DNA of 64,000 bases from Dethiobacter alkaliphilus (GCA_016841605.1 JAENYV010000001.1:1-64000); one strand, 5' to 3'. Numbered from the stretch's first letter, positions 9,305-18,298 are shown. Program-made: numbers and translations. Notes: generated by a model from the sequence alone, not told the origin.

Positions 9305-10168
9305 TTAAATATTATAGTGTGAATAAAAAGAGTGATGGTTTATGATCCATTCTTTCATCTCAGAAATCATAAATTTATAATCAGGAACTTTATAATTAAA
9401 ATCACAACGCATATTAATTAAAGTTTTGTCTGATTTTTCATTAAAATATTTGTTTATTTGAAGGTCATTTCTCTTTAAAGTTTCTTTAAAGAGCATGAGT
9501 AACTCATACTTATTGATTCTTTTGGGAGGAACCAGATGATATATACCGGATAAATCTTCTGTTATAGCCTTTTCCAGTGCTTTTGCCAGCTCAATTGTTG
9601 TAATACCGGTCCAGATGGCATTTACATAGCCGTCTATTTCTCCTTTTGCTTTCATGAACCAATTAAAAAGACCAATTCCTTCATAATTAAGATCAGGACC
9701 GATTATGGATGTTCTAATAGTTAGATTGTTATTGCATATTTCTCCCAATGCCTTTGTTCGCGCATAAATCGTATCACCGTCTTTAAAAGAAGTTTCCAGA
9801 TAAGGACCTGTTTTGCCTGAAAATACACAATCTGTACTCAAATGAACAATTTTAGTCGATGATGCCTTATATTTCCCTTCCAAAAAATGAGGCAAATAAC
9901 TATTTAACAGTATAGCCTGATCTTTAAAAGTATCGGCATCTTGGTTTAAAATACCTATACAATTGATAATAATATCGAAATTTTCTTTATTTAATAATGC
10001 ATCAAACATGGGAAAATCAGTTACGTCAGCCAAAAAAGTTTTTTTATTTAATTTTTTTCTATGTGCTAGATTAAAAACTTCAAAAGTATTTTTTTCCTCA
10101 AAAGAAGTAGTAATGACATGTCCTGCCATTCCCGTTGAACCTAAGACCAATATTTTTTTCTTGTCCAA
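9305..10168 (-). CDS. RmlD-like NDP-sugar reductase
   Basis: A 287-residue short-chain dehydrogenase: ILVLGSTGMAGHVI as NAD(P)-binding motif, DVTDF, INCIGI, HLSTDCVFSG with the catalytic region, and YARTKALGE supplying Tyr-x-x-x-Lys. It is RmlD-sized and lacks the C-terminal cupin half found in CapF/WbjC, so it resembles WbvR-type reductases. TTG 10168 directly follows the TAG of the epimerase gene, with GAAGGGGA just upstream. With the next two genes it should make a UDP-2-acetamido-2,6-dideoxy-L-hexose. Confidence 0.8.
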   Translation of the reverse strand: MDKKKILVLGSTGMAGHVITTSFEEKNTFEVFNLAHRKKLNKKTFLADVTDFPMFDALLNKENFDIIINCIGILNQDADTFKDQAILLNSYLPHFLEGKYKASSTKIVHLSTDCVFSGKTGPYLETSFKDGDTIYARTKALGEICNNNLTIRTSIIGPDLNYEGIGLFNWFMKAKGEIDGYVNAIWTGITTIELAKALEKAITEDLSGIYHLVPPKRINKYELLMLFKETLKRNDLQINKYFNEKSDKTLINMRCDFNYKVPDYKFMISEMKEWIINHHSFYSHYNI

Positions 10169-11293
10169 CTATAAATCCCCTTCCCTCCAGACTGTTCGCA
10201 TAACATAGTCTGTATAGCTCATAATAATTCTTACAACTTTATCAGATACGTTCAGAACATTGTAATCCGGTACAATCCTGTTACCGGAAGCTTTATTACT
10301 TGTTACCATATCAATAGACTGTAATACTCTATCTGCCTTAAGTCCCGATAAAATAAGCACACCTTCATCCATTCCTTCAGGCCTCTCATGGGCATTTCTA
10401 ATCGTGATCGCAGGGAAAGAAAGTAATGATGCCTCTTCCATAATTGTTCCACTATCAGAGATTACGCAAAATGCATTCATTTGAAATTTTATATAATCAA
10501 AAAATCCCAATGGCTTTATCCATTCAATTTTAGAATTGAGATCAGACTTATTGAACTCAAGCACTTTTTTCATCGTTCTTGGATGGGTAGATACAATAAT
10601 TCTTTTATTGAATTTTTGGGCTAGCACGTTTAAAGTGTGAAGAAAGTCCTTAAAATTTTTTTCTGAATCGATATTTTCTTCTCTATGGGCACTAACCGCA
10701 AAATAGTCATTTGCTAGTAAATTCAACTTAAGCAATATTTCCGATTTATTGATGTCGTTTTTATAATAATTAAGTACTTCCTTCATTGTTGAACCGATTT
10801 TTATGATCGTCTCCCCTCTGATACCTTCCTGAATTAAGTACCTCCTTGCATGCTCCGATATGGGCATATTGATATCACTTAAATGATCCACTACCTTCCG
10901 GTTTATCTCCTCAGGTACTCTTTGATCAAAACAGCGATTGCCTGCTTCCATGTGAAAAACAGGAATTTTTTTTCGTTTAGCGGCTAGAACAGATAAACAG
11001 CTGTTTGTATCACCATAAATTAAGATTGCATCAGGTTTCTCTATTTTCATAATCTCATCTGCTTTAACCAGTAAATTTGCAATGGTTTCAATCGGGGTCT
11101 TTCCGGAAGAATTTAAAAAATACTGGGGCTTTCTTATCCTCATTTCTTCAAAAAAAATTTCATTAAGTTCATAATCAAAATTTTGTCCGGTATGCACAAG
11201 AATGTGTTCTGTATATTGATCAAGTTTATCGATAACCCTGCATAATTTAATGACTTCAGGCCGGGTTCCCACTACCGTCATAATTTTTATCAT
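10169..11293 (-). CDS. UDP-L-amino-sugar 2-epimerase (FnlC/CapG/WbvD type)
   Basis: A 374-residue member of the WecB family: VVGTRPEVIKLCR, HTGQNFDYELN, IYGDTNSCLS, HMEAGNRCFDQRVPEEINRK, SAHREENID, DSGTIMEEASLL. It lies between a 4,6-dehydratase gene and a reductase gene. That points to C2 epimerisation of a UDP-L-amino sugar rather than to UDP-ManNAc synthesis. In the CapEFG/FnlABC pathway the product is UDP-L-FucNAc; in the WbvBRD pathway it is UDP-L-QuiNAc. The second seems likelier given the small reductase. Confidence 0.85.
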   Translation of the reverse strand: MIKIMTVVGTRPEVIKLCRVIDKLDQYTEHILVHTGQNFDYELNEIFFEEMRIRKPQYFLNSSGKTPIETIANLLVKADEIMKIEKPDAILIYGDTNSCLSVLAAKRKKIPVFHMEAGNRCFDQRVPEEINRKVVDHLSDINMPISEHARRYLIQEGIRGETIIKIGSTMKEVLNYYKNDINKSEILLKLNLLANDYFAVSAHREENIDSEKNFKDFLHTLNVLAQKFNKRIIVSTHPRTMKKVLEFNKSDLNSKIEWIKPLGFFDYIKFQMNAFCVISDSGTIMEEASLLSFPAITIRNAHERPEGMDEGVLILSGLKADRVLQSIDMVTSNKASGNRIVPDYNVLNVSDKVVRIIMSYTDYVMRTVWREGDL

Positions 11294-11306
11294 TTGTTTG
11301 GTTTCC

Positions 11307-12320
11307 TTAACTTTCCAACAATTTTTTCTTTATATAATTAAGACTCAGCAGCATTTCTTTTAATTCTTCATACGATAGCCTTTTTGTATTATTAGAATTA
11401 TAATCAGTCAAATTGGAGAACATTTTTTTGCCGTACCGCGTATACTTGTCATAATTAAGGTCCCTATTATCGGCGGGTATCCTAAAGTAATCTTTTAAAT
11501 CCTCAGCAATGGCCATTTCTTCTCTTGTTAATAATGTCTCGTGTAATTTTTCTCCATGACGGGTTCCCATAATTGTAATAGCATTACCGGCATTAAAAAT
11601 ATCCTTTAAAGCATTGGCCAACTCCCATATGGTTGTGGCAGGTGCCTTTTGGACAAATATATCTCCCTGTCTGGCATGGCAAAACGTAAAAAGGACTAGA
11701 TCTATCGCATTATCCAGGGTCATCATAAACCTGGTCATATCCGGATCTGTTACTGTAATCGGCAATCCGGACTTTATTTGCTTGACGAATAAGGGGATAA
11801 CGGATCCTCTTGACGCCATTACATTCCCATATCTGGTTCCACATAAAACAGTGTAATCTTCACTCACATTTTTTGAAGTAGCAACCATTACCTTTTCCAA
11901 TAAAGCTTTTGACATTCCCATGGCATTAATCGGATAGACGGCTTTATCCGTGCTTAAGACAATAACTTTTTTCACTTTATTTTCAATTGCTGCATTCAGC
12001 AAATTTTCTGTTCCGATAATATTGGTTTTAACCGCCTCCATGGGATAAAACTCACATGAAGGTACCTGTTTTAAAGCCGCAGCATGAAAAACATAATCCA
12101 CTCCTTGCATGTTTCTGGATATCGAATTGTAATCTCTGACATCTCCAATATAAAATTTAACTTTGTTATTATTCAATTCATGGCGCATGTCTTCTTGTTT
12201 TTTTTCATCCCTGCTGAATATACGGATTTCTTTTATATCAGTCTGAAGAAATCTATTGAGAACTGCATTGCCGAACGAACCTGTTCCTCCGGTAATAAGT
12301 AAAGTTTTTCCGGAAAACAT
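11307..12320 (-). CDS. UDP-GlcNAc 4,6-dehydratase/5-epimerase (FnlA/CapE/WbvB type)
   Basis: First enzyme of the L-amino-sugar branch. 337 residues; ITGGTGSFGNAVL binds NAD(P). YIGDVRDY and FHAAALKQVPSCEF follow, and the catalytic stretch STDKAVYPINAMGMSK carries Met-x-x-x-Lys in place of Tyr-x-x-x-Lys, the signature of the inverting dehydratases (PseB, FlaA1, FnlA, CapE). ATG 12320 is preceded by GAAAGGAAGAG. It is followed at 13 bases by the 2-epimerase and then the reductase. Confidence 0.9.
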   Translation of the reverse strand: MFSGKTLLITGGTGSFGNAVLNRFLQTDIKEIRIFSRDEKKQEDMRHELNNNKVKFYIGDVRDYNSISRNMQGVDYVFHAAALKQVPSCEFYPMEAVKTNIIGTENLLNAAIENKVKKVIVLSTDKAVYPINAMGMSKALLEKVMVATSKNVSEDYTVLCGTRYGNVMASRGSVIPLFVKQIKSGLPITVTDPDMTRFMMTLDNAIDLVLFTFCHARQGDIFVQKAPATTIWELANALKDIFNAGNAITIMGTRHGEKLHETLLTREEMAIAEDLKDYFRIPADNRDLNYDKYTRYGKKMFSNLTDYNSNNTKRLSYEELKEMLLSLNYIKKKLLES

Positions 12321-12366
12321 TAAACTCTTCCTTTCACGGACTATTCAGATAATAACTTACAAGTTT

Positions 12367-13380
12367 TCAGAAAATATTTTTGTACTGTTTTTCCAGATCT
12401 ACTAATTTATTTTTAAGCGTGTCACCTTGTGTTAATCCTGCTTGAATATAGTGCAGACCTTCTTCAATAAAAGGGCTTAAACATTCCTTTATCTTTTCTT
12501 TTGTTATAGTAACTTTTATATGACAGGGTAAACTTTCAAGGCGAATATAACCCATTATTTTGTTATATAAAAACGAAGCAATGGCATAATTTTTTAGTTG
12601 TTCTCTGTTGGTATATTTACTCCACTTTATATTTGGTAAATATATCTCTTCATTAAAATTTTTGATGATATAATCATGCACTGTTAATGATGTCCTGATT
12701 CTTTCTTCAACATTATGTGAACGGTTATTTTTGTGCACCCGATAATATATTAAGCTTTTGTTTATCATGCCGTATTTCATGCCGTTTTTAATAAGGTAGA
12801 GTGAATTGATGGTGTCACCGGAATATTCATTGTTTTTATAGTTGATCCAGGTAAGATTGTTTTTATGAAAAAAATCCGACCTGTATAAACCATTCATGGG
12901 TATAACCCCTGAACAGTTTGCAAAAATTCTAGACACTATTTCATCAAGTGTAGGAATTATATAGTTCCAATGTGCTGTAACCATATTTTTTTCATTTATA
13001 ATGTTGAAATTACAAAAAACATAATCGTTATTAGTCGTTTCCAAATAATTAACAAATTTTTCTATAGCATTTTTTTTCACATAATCATCTGAGGCAATCC
13101 ATTGAAAATATTTACCCTGTGCTTCTTTAATTAATTCTTGAATGCCCTGTGAAGGGCCACCGCTATTTTTCACGTGATAAATGCATTTTATATTTTCATA
13201 ATTTCGTTCCAACTGCTGCAGTATCTCAATAGAGCCATCAGTTGAACAATCATCAACAACAATAATTTCTATATTTCCATAGGACTGATTAAGATAGGAC
13301 CTGACACAATTTAATAAATATCTTATACAGTTATAATTAAGTATTCCGATACTGACCAGCGGTACAGGCAAACTATCCAT
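12367..13380 (-). CDS. GT2 glycosyltransferase
   Basis: Up to 337 residues: VSIGILNYNCIRYL, VDDCSTDGSIE, SGGPSQG, ASDDY as the metal-binding site, then SGVIPMNGLY and GDTINSLYL. It is a paralogue of the C-terminal half of the fusion at 2627-4651. ATG 13380 directly abuts AAAGGAG. TTG 13371 has that site at the normal 9-base distance and is probably the real start, giving 334 residues. First gene of a four-gene minus-strand operon with the L-amino-sugar enzymes. Confidence 0.85.
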   Translation of the reverse strand: MDSLPVPLVSIGILNYNCIRYLLNCVRSYLNQSYGNIEIIVVDDCSTDGSIEILQQLERNYENIKCIYHVKNSGGPSQGIQELIKEAQGKYFQWIASDDYVKKNAIEKFVNYLETTNNDYVFCNFNIINEKNMVTAHWNYIIPTLDEIVSRIFANCSGVIPMNGLYRSDFFHKNNLTWINYKNNEYSGDTINSLYLIKNGMKYGMINKSLIYYRVHKNNRSHNVEERIRTSLTVHDYIIKNFNEEIYLPNIKWSKYTNREQLKNYAIASFLYNKIMGYIRLESLPCHIKVTITKEKIKECLSPFIEEGLHYIQAGLTQGDTLKNKLVDLEKQYKNIF

Positions 13381-13402
13381 CTCCTTTATTACCCTTTTTA
13401 TA

Positions 13403-13430
13403 TAAACTATGGATAAACTAGATATTATGT
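13403..13430 (-). promoter_or_regulatory. SigK-type promoter for the L-amino-sugar operon
   Basis: On the minus strand AC (13430-13429), 17 bases, CATAGTTTA (13411-13403). Near-duplicate of the site at 6222-6249, at the same distance from its gene. Confidence 0.65.
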
Positions 13431-13577
13431 TACATCAAGCAATAAAAGGCAGAAAAATTTTAGCCTACTATTATCCATTTTGTACTCATTAGAATAGTAT
13501 AAAATAAGCTATTTTTCCGTAGTAGAACATCTATAAGAATTTAAATATTTGAAGGATATGTCTGAGGGGGATTTTCA

Positions 13578-14573
13578 TTGACAGAGAGCTATATCTCAAG
13601 CCAACAGCTTCAAATACAAAATCATCTGGCCGTGCTGCCGTGCGGAGATTTTTCGGACAATAATCTATTAAATTGGACAGATGAACAATTAAGACCATAT
13701 CTTTTTTATACAATAAATGGACAAAATTTTGACACTATGTTTGGAGGATTAGTTTTCAATATTATTAGAGCAAGAGAAAATCACTATATCTACCCGATGT
13801 ATACTCCTTTCGGAGAACCGCCTGAAAAGGTAGATTGGCAGATGGCAATTGACAATCTGTTTAAACCGAATTTTAACTTTGATGTTGCTGCCAAAACAAA
13901 ACTAAATATTGATATTTGGGTTTCGCTGCCTTATCCACATCCCGTACAGAAGAGTTTTGGAGAGATAAATGGAAAGATTTTAAATTTTACAATTGAAGAA
14001 GATCGATTGGCAGCCTTACAGTGGTGGATAAACACTTTTCTGGAACTTTGGAAAAAGAAAAGCAGTTTCCTGTCTCCGCTTATTTTTAGAGGATTTGTTT
14101 GGCAAAGAGAATCAATTGATGGAGAAGATATTCCGCTTGTAAAAAAAATAAACAGCTATATTCACCTGCATCATTTATTAAGCCTGTGGTTACCTAATTA
14201 CGGGGCCGCAGGCTTAATAGACTGGAAGGGTTTTGCCTTTGACGCGGTATGCGTTAATCCCAATTATTACGGAAATACAAATCACGATTATCAATGGATT
14301 AATAATGCTGCGCTGTTTGCTAAATATTACCAAAACGGTATACAAATTTATTATGGAAAAGGATTGCTTTTTAATGATACTCACCTGTTGGAATATTTAA
14401 ATCTGGGGCTGCCGGAGCACAATAATTACGTGGAAAACTGTTTACTGGTATACCAGTTTCCCAATCAAACTTTAAAAGAAGTAGCCGAAAAGAATGTGGT
14501 TGATTATATCAGAATATACAGTTTTATGAAAAAAATATATACTAAGGTTTTTTATCCGGGAATTCCTTATTAA
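13578..14573 (+). CDS. DUF4855-like protein
   Basis: A 331-residue protein with no signal peptide. The middle and C-terminal parts resemble DUF4855 proteins: IRARENHYIYPMYTPFG, IDIWVSLPYPHP, FRGFVWQRESI, LWLPNYGAAG, WKGFAFDAVCVNPNYY and a final Y-MKKIY. DUF4855 is a presumed glycoside-hydrolase-like TIM-barrel family of Firmicutes. TTG 13578 has GAGGGGG 7 bases upstream. It stands alone on the plus strand, and its last 4 bases overlap the end of the opposing gene. It may bind or trim the surface glycan. Confidence 0.6.
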   Translation: MTESYISSQQLQIQNHLAVLPCGDFSDNNLLNWTDEQLRPYLFYTINGQNFDTMFGGLVFNIIRARENHYIYPMYTPFGEPPEKVDWQMAIDNLFKPNFNFDVAAKTKLNIDIWVSLPYPHPVQKSFGEINGKILNFTIEEDRLAALQWWINTFLELWKKKSSFLSPLIFRGFVWQRESIDGEDIPLVKKINSYIHLHHLLSLWLPNYGAAGLIDWKGFAFDAVCVNPNYYGNTNHDYQWINNAALFAKYYQNGIQIYYGKGLLFNDTHLLEYLNLGLPEHNNYVENCLLVYQFPNQTLKEVAEKNVVDYIRIYSFMKKIYTKVFYPGIPY

Positions 14574-14989
14574 ATTGTATCTACAATGAGATAAGGAGGA
14601 TTATCTTCCGGGAAATGTACTGCTTCCCCGGTTTTTAATTTTAAATATATACCGTAGTTTTCTTTGTTTTTGAAACGCCATTTTAAATTAAAAGCCGTAA
14701 TATCTATGATTAGCTCATCTTGACCGGGGTAGCACGGTAAGTAGCGAGTGTTGGTGCAGGGAGGAAAGATGCCGTTTTTTATGGACTTTTCATTCCAATC
14801 TGCGGTGATCTCTTTAACATACATCACCGCAGACCGGGAAATTTTCGGTAATAATGCATGAAAGGCTATAAAGAGTACGTTCATATCAACAGGGATAACT
14901 GCTATATTAAAGGAAACAAACAACCTATATCCTTGTACAAACAGTCTATTGGGAAGAAAAAACATCTTTTTCTCCAGCGAACTCAACAT
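14570..14989 (-). CDS. DNRLRE-like domain protein
   Basis: A 139-residue protein made almost entirely of a beta-rich module. It has VLFIAFHALLP, then ITADWNEKSI with a Pro pair (FPPCTNT), ELIIDITAFNLKW and YGIYLKLKTG. These resemble the order of strands in DNRLRE/CBM96 modules (W-T-x-x-S-V, F-D-V-T, G-hydrophobic-x-L). It could be a carbohydrate-binding surface component. AGAGGGTGA precedes ATG 14989. Last gene of the operon that begins at 17986. Confidence 0.5.
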   Translation of the reverse strand: MLSSLEKKMFFLPNRLFVQGYRLFVSFNIAVIPVDMNVLFIAFHALLPKISRSAVMYVKEITADWNEKSIKNGIFPPCTNTRYLPCYPGQDELIIDITAFNLKWRFKNKENYGIYLKLKTGEAVHFPEDNPPYLIVDTI

Positions 14990-15003
14990 GTCACCCTCTT
15001 TTT

Positions 15004-15987
15004 TTAAAGTCCTGCATAAATAGACAGCAATTTATCCGCGACTACATCTTTCGCATGATTTTTTTCAGCATACTGTCTTCCCTTGATCCCTAAACTCACC
15101 CTCATTTCGGGATCTTCAAGCAGCATTTTTATGCTTTCTTTAACAGTATCCGGATTACCGCTGACGATCGGTAAATCAGGGGGAAAAGTATCTTTTAAAT
15201 CCGGACGGATAAAGGCAATGACCGGCTTTCCCAAAGCCATGGATTCAACACTGAGAAGACCGTATGAACCACAAAGAATTTGATCCACAATTAGATCCGC
15301 CGCTTTATATAAACTAATAACTTGTTCATGATTCATTTTTTCTATCCGTTGATAATCAAAGTCATGAGTTAATTTTAATTGTGCAATGGCATTCTCAATA
15401 TGGGGTGTGCCTTTAAAATCAGGATTAGTCGGCGCGTGCAAAATAAGCGGGCGTTTTTTTGTTATATCCGGATAAACCGGCTGGAAATTTTGCAGATCAA
15501 TAGCTATGGGTAAAATATGGACCTTTTTGTAATATGACTTCACATAAGGCAGAACTTCGTAATCCTGGACAATCGCTTCCGGAATATATTGTGAGATTTT
15601 CGATAGCTTTTCATGAATTTCTATATCAGGCGGGGAGTCTCCTGTATAAACATAAGGGTTATTTAATCTTGCTATATCATAAGAGCGAACATCATTTCCC
15701 CAGTGATGCATAATTATTTTTTTACCCTTGTCCTTAATTTGTTTTAAGTCATCAAATTGCGGTGATAATGTGACTCCATAATGATAATGGAATAAATCGT
15801 AAAAATTAAGAATATGCTGGAATACCTTTTGCACTTCAAAGATATCGGTATTAATGATATGTTCCTTATAGCCTAAATACGAATGATAGGTGTTATATCC
15901 AACCGCAATATGACCCCTTTTTTTTAAAGCCCCGCACAAAATACCCATTTGTCCTGCAATCTCAACTATCCCATGAAAAACTCTCAT
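15004..15987 (-). CDS. GT4-like glycosyltransferase
   Basis: A 327-residue GT-B protein: RVFHGIVEIAGQ start, LFHYHYG, MHHWGNDVRSYD, PLILHAPTNPDFKGT as the core of the donor domain, ADLIVDQILCGSYGLLSVESMALGKPVIAF as the sugar-nucleotide loop. The start overlaps the upstream epimerase gene by 26 bases, so translation is coupled. Confidence 0.85.
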   Translation of the reverse strand: MRVFHGIVEIAGQMGILCGALKKRGHIAVGYNTYHSYLGYKEHIINTDIFEVQKVFQHILNFYDLFHYHYGVTLSPQFDDLKQIKDKGKKIIMHHWGNDVRSYDIARLNNPYVYTGDSPPDIEIHEKLSKISQYIPEAIVQDYEVLPYVKSYYKKVHILPIAIDLQNFQPVYPDITKKRPLILHAPTNPDFKGTPHIENAIAQLKLTHDFDYQRIEKMNHEQVISLYKAADLIVDQILCGSYGLLSVESMALGKPVIAFIRPDLKDTFPPDLPIVSGNPDTVKESIKMLLEDPEMRVSLGIKGRQYAEKNHAKDVVADKLLSIYAGL

Positions 15988-16933
15988 TGATCCTTTCCCC
16001 CTTAAACCATTGAAAAGTTTTTTTCAGCCCTTCGGAAAGGGAATGATTGACTTTCCACTGCAGCTCTTTTTGGATTTTTTTCGCATCTATAGTTCGTCTC
16101 TCTACTATATCCACAAGCCTTTTAGGTTTATATCGTATCGCTTCTTCAGTAACGCCTGTAATTCGTTTAATTTCTTTTGCCAGCTCGCTCACGGTTGTTT
16201 CTCTTCCGGTTCCAACGTTGTATACCTGCCCTATTGATTCCTCTCTTCCGGCGGCGAGTAAAAATGCCTGCAGCGCGTCTTCGATAAAAGTAAAATCACG
16301 TGTTTGCTGCCCATTACCGTAAATGATGAGGGGCTCTTTTCCCTTTACAGCTTCAAAAAACTTGGCAACAACGCCACAATAAGGATTTGTGGGCGATTGA
16401 CCAGGACCGAATATATTTGACAAGCGTAACACTGTAACCGGTAGTTGGTACAACCGGTAATAAACATGGCAGTAATGCTCAACGGAAAATTTACTTGCTG
16501 CGTAGGGAAGCCGGATTTTATAATAGTTTTCCGGTGTGGGAAAGACAGAAGCATTGCCGTAAATGGAGCAAGTAGAGGCATAGACAAACCTTTTCAAATC
16601 CCAACAATAAGTGTGTGCACTTTGCAGCAGTAGATATCCGCCGTAAAGATTGGTCTTAAAGTCTCCATCAAGGTCTTCAACAGATTTCAATAAATTACTG
16701 CAGGCTAAATGAAAGATATATTCAACCCGGGGTAAAATACTTCGCAAAACTTTTTTATTGGTGATACTTTCTTCGATAAATGTAATTTTCTGAGAAGATG
16801 GTATTGCTTCACGCTGTCCTGTAGACAAATCGTCGATTACATAGATATGGCTGCTCAGGGGAAGGATCTTTCGAATAAGCTGAGACCCTATAAAACCGGC
16901 ACCTCCGGTAACTAAAACATTGCCTGATATCAC
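15962..16933 (-). CDS. NAD-dependent NDP-sugar epimerase/dehydratase
   Basis: A 323-residue extended SDR: VLVTGGAGFIGSQL, DDLSTGQREA, FHLACSNL, STCSIYG, then YAASKFSVEHY with Tyr-x-x-x-Lys, and RDFTFIEDA. It resembles GalE-type UDP-hexose 4-epimerases and related UDP-glucuronate enzymes; the exact substrate cannot be read. Together with the flanking GT4 and CgeB-like genes it provides a further activated sugar. Confidence 0.85.
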   Translation of the reverse strand: MISGNVLVTGGAGFIGSQLIRKILPLSSHIYVIDDLSTGQREAIPSSQKITFIEESITNKKVLRSILPRVEYIFHLACSNLLKSVEDLDGDFKTNLYGGYLLLQSAHTYCWDLKRFVYASTCSIYGNASVFPTPENYYKIRLPYAASKFSVEHYCHVYYRLYQLPVTVLRLSNIFGPGQSPTNPYCGVVAKFFEAVKGKEPLIIYGNGQQTRDFTFIEDALQAFLLAAGREESIGQVYNVGTGRETTVSELAKEIKRITGVTEEAIRYKPKRLVDIVERRTIDAKKIQKELQWKVNHSLSEGLKKTFQWFKGERINESFSWDS

Positions 16934-16948
16934 ATTCTCTCGCTCCTT

Positions 16949-17986
16949 TTATTTTTCCTGTGCTACAGGGGATAATCGAAGCGTCCCCATACTTTGCTTT
17001 TGTTTCAGTAAAATATCTACCATTGGCCAGATTTTTTCCAATTGATGTTGGAAGGTATATTGTTCCATTATTTTCCGCCGGGCATTTTCACCGATTTCAA
17101 ACCTTAATTCCGGCCTGTTAAGATAAAAGTTTACCAATTCGATCGTTTTTTCCGGTGAACTGCTAACAACAACCTCTCTCCTATCTTCGAACATTTCCAT
17201 AATTGCCTGAGTTTTGCTGGTAATCATAAAAGAACCTGTTCCCAATATTTCAAATGTACGCTGTGAAACCTGATCCAGAGCATTTTGGACACCCAAGACA
17301 ATTTTTGATGAACGATAGACTGAAGCAGTCTCCTTATATGGAAGGTATCCCCGGATCCAGTCACCGGGCACCTGCCTGCCGAAATGTTTTTTTATAGTTG
17401 CTTGGGATTCATGCCATCCATAGCCCCAGATATGTGTTTTTTTCCCGTCTTGTATAAGTGGAAAGAGCAGGTGTCTGAGGCTTTCATAACGGTAGGTTTT
17501 TACATGTAGATGAGTTGTGCCGATCAAGGAAATATCGAATATTTCCTTATCTTCCTTTTTTTTTGTCGGAAACATCCTTGGATTAAAAGAGAAATTTAAA
17601 TAGCTTGCCGGAGTACCGAGTTTCTCATATTTTTCAATACAATCGGGATGAATTGTCCAGACCAAATCGGGTCTGAAACGCTGAAGAAAAGGGACTGACC
17701 AGGTTGTATGGTGAATTTTGTCTTCTGTTGCCCAGTAGATATGGAACAGGCGGTACTTCTTACATAATTCATGTATTCTATCCGGGTATCGTGAACGGAG
17801 GGGGATAGGACACCAGCCGACAGTAATGAAAATATCCGGCTTAAAATAGGCAATCCCCGCTTCCACTTCATCAGGCAGTAAGGATGACTGGTAAAAAATT
17901 TTATGACCTAGCTGAGCCAATGAATCCCCCAGGCTGTTCAGATATTGAGACCTGTGTTCCAGAAAAAATATTTTATAGGTTTGCAC
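16949..17986 (-). CDS. CgeB-like glycosyltransferase
   Basis: A 345-residue protein of the CgeB/DUF3880 plus Glyco_trans_1_2 type: FFLEHRSQYLNSLGDSL, DIFITVGWCPIP, HIYWATEDKIHHTTW, WTIHPDCIEKYEKLG, FDISLIGTTH, TFEILGTGSFMIT. First gene of a four-gene minus-strand operon (CgeB-like, epimerase, GT4, DNRLRE-like). A SigK-type promoter lies upstream, agreeing with the SigK control of cgeB in B. subtilis. Confidence 0.85.
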   Translation of the reverse strand: MQTYKIFFLEHRSQYLNSLGDSLAQLGHKIFYQSSLLPDEVEAGIAYFKPDIFITVGWCPIPLRSRYPDRIHELCKKYRLFHIYWATEDKIHHTTWSVPFLQRFRPDLVWTIHPDCIEKYEKLGTPASYLNFSFNPRMFPTKKKEDKEIFDISLIGTTHLHVKTYRYESLRHLLFPLIQDGKKTHIWGYGWHESQATIKKHFGRQVPGDWIRGYLPYKETASVYRSSKIVLGVQNALDQVSQRTFEILGTGSFMITSKTQAIMEMFEDRREVVVSSSPEKTIELVNFYLNRPELRFEIGENARRKIMEQYTFQHQLEKIWPMVDILLKQKQSMGTLRLSPVAQEK

Positions 17987-18298
17987 ATAATACTCCTTCT
18001 GACGTAGGAAAGTTTCTCCTCTTAATCCGGATTAATAAATGCTACATTTACTTTATGTTTTATGCGCAATTGTTGTGACTGAACCATGTACTAAGCTTCT
18101 TTACCTTGAAGGATGCTGCATAATAAAAAGGAAGAGAAAAATAAAAATTTATAAATATTTAAATATAAGAAGGGTTACAGAGCAAAAAGTAAAATATTTT
18201 AATGGGTAAGGAGAGCAGGCTTAAGAGAAAATAATTACATAAAAAATAATGATTCAATTCCAAGAAAATAGCAAGGAATAGAACAAGGAGGCGGAATT
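17987..18298. other. Intergenic region between divergent genes
   Basis: 312 bases between the CgeB-like gene and the purC-like gene. It holds the SigK-type site at 18049-18076 and, next to purC, an AT-rich stretch and the ribosome site AAGGAGGCGG. No further gene is visible. Confidence 0.6.
18049..18076 (-). promoter_or_regulatory. SigK-type promoter for the CgeB-like operon
   Basis: On the minus strand AC (18076-18075), 17 bases, CATAAAGTA (18057-18049). The gene starts at 17986, leaving a leader of about 55 bases. Confidence 0.65.
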
